A DNA stretch of 64,000 nt from Phallusia mammillata (Eukaryota > Chordata > Ascidiacea > Phlebobranchia > Ascidiidae), in NCBI GenBank assembly GCA_003260075.1, contig QLIY01000476.1, positions 35,369 through 99,368 of the forward strand. Direction: 5' to 3'. This document shows, piece after piece, positions 60,626-64,000 of this stretch. Each line of letters opens with the position of its first letter. The stretch's first letter is position 1. Below the pieces are notes generated by a model. It was not told the DNA's origin, made no database searches, and was given only the letters and a program-made list of their open reading frames with translations. Made by a program: the position numbers and the translations under genes.

Positions 60626-61385
60626 TTAGAATGTAAGAAATCCTATAGACGAAGTTAGAAAAAACAAAACAGTCTCAGCAAGAAAAATACTAGTCAATGT
60701 TTGTGTATAAAACATCACAACGTTTCGACGTTTGCTACTCTCATCGTCAGGCGAATTAAGGGAATTCACAGCACTTTTTCGTTCAATGTTTAGCGTTCTT
60801 GGCAAAACAACCGCGTATGTCCCAAATTGCATCCGTTTTTTTTTACTATCGCCTGGTTGCTTCTATCTGGGTTGTGTCTCCTTTTTTATGTTGTGACAAT
60901 AGCAGCAGAAAATGTCGGTTTGATGTTTTTATTTTTTATGTTGATAATGTTTAGAATCCGTGCATTATCTACCTGAGTTGCAATAGGTTTTGATACAGCG
61001 ACTTTGTCGACTTAGAAAAGGATTTTTTATGTTGGTTTATTTTGGAAACAAACGGTAAAATGAAAGATTACATAAGCTTAGCAAGCTCTACCTGAAGCCT
61101 CAACAGGGCTTAAACTTAGTCGCCGTAATTCTTGTGGTGACCAACCCGAAATGATTCAAATCTCAAACAAAATAATCCTGTTTTTCATTGAAAAATGCTA
61201 ATAATTCATTTTGAGTTGACCAAAGGTAAGACGGCTTATATTGTCAAATTCTGACCTTGCTTGAACCTTGAAACGCTACCAACCGAATCTGTGACGCGTT
61301 TTTAACGTGCATCATCGGGCCTACTTTGTTTTGAACAGAACCACATAAGGCTGCTGGTCGTTGGTAACTGTGCAATTATTTCAAA
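60626..61385. other. upstream region of the aquaporin gene
   Basis: No coding exon recognised; expected to contain the aquaporin promoter. Confidence 0.4.
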
Positions 61386-63695
61386 ATGGGAAGCAACTCC
61401 AACAAAGGAATATTGCAACTGTATAGAGAATCGTCCAGAAGAGACATTTTGCTGAATGTTGTCCAACCCCTTTTGGCTGAGTTCTGTGCCATGATTTTGC
61501 ACACATTCTGGGGATCTATGGTCGTTGCTACAACAAGGACAATCGAATATCCTGCCTTAAATCGGTAAATGTATTTAAAAAGACTTTGTTGTTGTGTTTT
61601 TAGTCGGTTTTAGTACTTGTTTTTAGTTTTTTGGGATCATTTTAAGCTAAAATGGTTTAATCTTTTCAAAAATGTGGGTTATCAGTAACAAGTAAGAAAG
61701 CAAACGATCTTTGTCTGCATTAAAAAAAAAACATAATATACTGACTATGCATTAACTAGAAAACATTATCTTCAACGCAATTTGCTTCAAGCAATTACTT
61801 TTTCAGGACCGTTGTAGCGGAGGAGTGGAGAGCGGACTACTTGGTGTCGACATTTATGCCCGCATTTCAGGCCGGGTTCGCTGTTTGGATGTTTGTCGTC
61901 CTTTTTTGGAAAGTCTGGTGGGTGCAGCTTTGAAATTTAAGTTGACGTTGGCTTCGTGATCGCATGCAAGCAAGCGGCAAATGCCAATGAGGCGAGAAGC
62001 TGTTGTTTTTGCGCCGTTTTTGTAATTGATCTTTCCCAGTTTCTTAACCTAGCACCCGTAATGCGTTCCATCATTCTCAAAAATTTTTGTACGCTGTGCA
62101 TGGCTGAATTTTCAATTCAACCAGCATGATAACACACTGAAAACTTTGTTAAGTCTGAAAGCCATCCACCGTTTACAAATTTCAAACACATCAATTTTTT
62201 TCAGTCTGTCAGTATACGCTACTGTTGTGTCCATTCTCATGCCGAGTCTCTTTTGACTCGTGATCATAGCATATAATATACTGCAGAAAATAAAATAACT
62301 TGCATTGCATACTTGAGCTCATGTCACATACCAAAACTGGACGGTGCTAACGGCAATCAATTGTTGTTTTGGCAACACAAAGACAATAACAACTTATGAT
62401 TCATTGGTTATCATCGCAGTATAATCAACTTCAATCCGGCAATTTCCGTTGGGTTTCTTGTGACAGGCGTTTTGTCGCCGTGGATGTTTGTGCCATACGT
62501 TGTGATGCAGTGTTTAGGATCAACTCTCGGCGCGGTGATAGCACAGGTATGAACCACAAAACCTTAATATTTTTGACAAGTTTTGTTTTGTTACGGGTTA
62601 CGAACCCAAAACACTTACAAATAGAAAGAGCAACGGGGATTTTTGCTCCACAATTTAGGGCATTTCACGTGTTAATCCACCTTTCACTTATATAGGCCTA
62701 TAATTTGCAATGAAAGCTTTACTTCCGAAGATTCTACTTTAACTAAAGGAAAGTTGATAAGTCCTAATTTAATGTAAAAGTAATAAAATTTAGCGATCCT
62801 TGAATATGGGGAGCAACAAAAGAAACCTATCAAAGTGATAGAGATAAACCTACAAATAACCACATGTTCTCCTGAAACCAGTATCTTGTAACTCATCTTA
62901 TAATTTCGCTCCTGCTATATTTCCAAAGGCGGTGAAAGGCGACGACCCTGGCCCGTTTCTGATTGCTGATGACGCCAACATTGCTGCAATACTCTGTTGC
63001 GAAATCATGACCACCGGAGCGATGGTGTTTTTTGCCAACATGATGGTGGTGGATAAAACATACGACCAAGCCACTGGACCATTGGCGATCGGCATCACAG
63101 TTTTTCAAGGCATCATTGCCGGGTAAAATGCATAAAGCACGCTTGCTGTTTTGAAATGACACTTGTTTAAACGCAGGAAGTGGATTGGCGCTGGATGCCT
63201 AAACCCTTCACGAGCTTTCGGGCCTGCGCTGGTGCTTGGAGGCACAGTTTGGCATTACCACTGGGTGTGGTGGGTAGGAGATTGCCTCGGGGCTTTACTG
63301 TTTTCTTTCGTCTACATGTAAGTCCCATTTCGTTATTTTTTGTTGAAGGTTTAGAAAGCAGCGATTTAAATCGGTAAATAAAAATAAAAACTATGATCAT
63401 ATTTTCGCATGCGATCCATGTGCGATGTTGTCAATATGATACTGGTATAAATCAATATGATGACATATTAAATTGTTGCAACTTAACATAAAGCGGCGGT
63501 GCAACAATCTTGTGTTGAAAATGCTCGTGCTCCTTTGACTTGTGGACATTTTTGTTTTTATTTAGGTCGTTTTTTGCACCCGCTGATCGAGTCTGGATGG
63601 TGAAACTTTCAGACATGTTTGAAAAGCATAATGCCCTGAGACCAACATCAACGAACAGAAAGGATGATGAGATTCAGCGCGAAGAGCAGTTGTAA
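61386..63695 (+). CDS. AQP8: aquaporin-8-like channel
   Basis: Membrane channel of the MIP family, closest by motif to the AQP8 group (water, ammonia and peroxide in vertebrates). Six exons in phase, 61386-61564, 61807-61917, 62420-62546, 62929-63122, 63177-63317, 63566-63695, 882 nt, 293 residues. The N-terminal helix reads NVVQPLLAEFCAMILHTFWG; the first pore loop keeps NPA (INFNPAISVGF, exon 3); the second is NPS rather than NPA (GAGCLNPSRAFGPAL, exon 5), followed by HWVWWVGDCLGALLFSF. The Cys just before the second motif matches AQP8. The tail is charged (KDDEIQREEQL). The exon 2 donor (GTGGGT at 61918) was chosen by phase. Start codon MGSNSNKG fits the family length. Confidence 0.88.
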
Positions 63696-64000
63696 TTTGG
63701 AATTATAAAACATCCATTAATAGGCTGTAAAAGAGCATAGTTTTGCTGCATTTTGTTTAACACCCGGCTTGTAAGTGTCAGAAATAGTCAGAAAATAAAC
63801 TTAGACGTTAACCTCAAACGCAAAATGATAGTGGAACATCATTGCGCGTATTCAACTTACGCTAATAATAGGTTTAGCGCAATGCAAAATCGCTTACTAA
63901 CAAAATAATTTAATTGATGAGTCATTCTCGCTTCGTGTGAGTATAAGCGTACGTCAATAACGCGCTTCAAATGTGCGAAGTTCAAAACAGGCGTCGGTAT
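63696..64000. other. 3' flank of the aquaporin gene
   Basis: No gene seen. A GAAAATAAAC stretch near 63791 may serve as polyadenylation signal. Confidence 0.4.

Noticed and set aside
1..64000. CRISPR arrays, operons, ribosome-binding sites, origins
   Set aside because: The window is intron-rich eukaryotic DNA. The only regular short repeat is the 20-bp minisatellite, which has no spacers.

Overview
Eukaryotic nuclear DNA, AT-rich, with small exons (mostly 50-250 bp) split by short GT-AG introns. The gene content points to an invertebrate chordate, most likely a solitary ascidian of the Ciona type: a netrin-4/beta-netrin, a DOCK-A guanine nucleotide exchange factor, a tandem array of fatty-acid/retinoid-binding-protein genes, an ADAR with Z-DNA-binding domains, ATP synthase subunit e and an aquaporin-8-like channel. 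The species is an inference. Exon models were assembled by hand from splice sites, codon phase and remembered family motifs; in the complete models every junction keeps the reading frame.

Layout. 1-2.9 kb: 3' part of an unrecognised, disordered, Q/R/P-rich protein on +, running into a long C homopolymer. 4.0-13.6 kb: netrin-4 on - (11 exons found, signal-peptide exon not settled). 15.6-34.0 kb: DOCK1/5-like gene on + (49 exons, 1,851 codons before the stop), with a probable internal promoter and alternative first exon near 22.1-22.6 kb. 35.8-48.7 kb: five tandem 4-exon lipid-binding-protein genes on +. Copies 2 and 3 belong to a roughly 2.7-kb segmental duplication, and a decayed transposon gene with Ulp1-like protease and USP-like motifs lies between them. 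49.4-49.9 kb: small stand-alone Z-alpha-domain gene. 50.6-56.2 kb: complete ADAR (two Z domains, two dsRNA-binding domains, deaminase). 56.4-56.8 kb: ATP synthase subunit e on -, convergent with ADAR. 57-61 kb: repeats (20-bp minisatellite, truncated LTR element, copies of dispersed repeats) and one orphan exon pair. 61.4-63.7 kb: aquaporin-8-like gene on +.

What stands out. (i) A Z-alpha-only gene sits directly upstream of ADAR and shares an intron position with ADAR's second Z domain; inside ADAR the degenerate domain comes first and the intact one second, the reverse of vertebrate ADAR1. (ii) DOCK contains a promoter-like CCAAT/TATA block and a phase-matched alternative first exon that would give a protein without SH3 and DHR-1. 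(iii) C homopolymers, five of exactly ten bases, lie next to duplicated or replaced sequence, and one replaces coding sequence in lipid-binding gene 2. This pattern fits gap placeholders or failed contig merges and affects several gene models. (iv) Two hAT-type elements with target-site duplications are nested in an ADAR intron.
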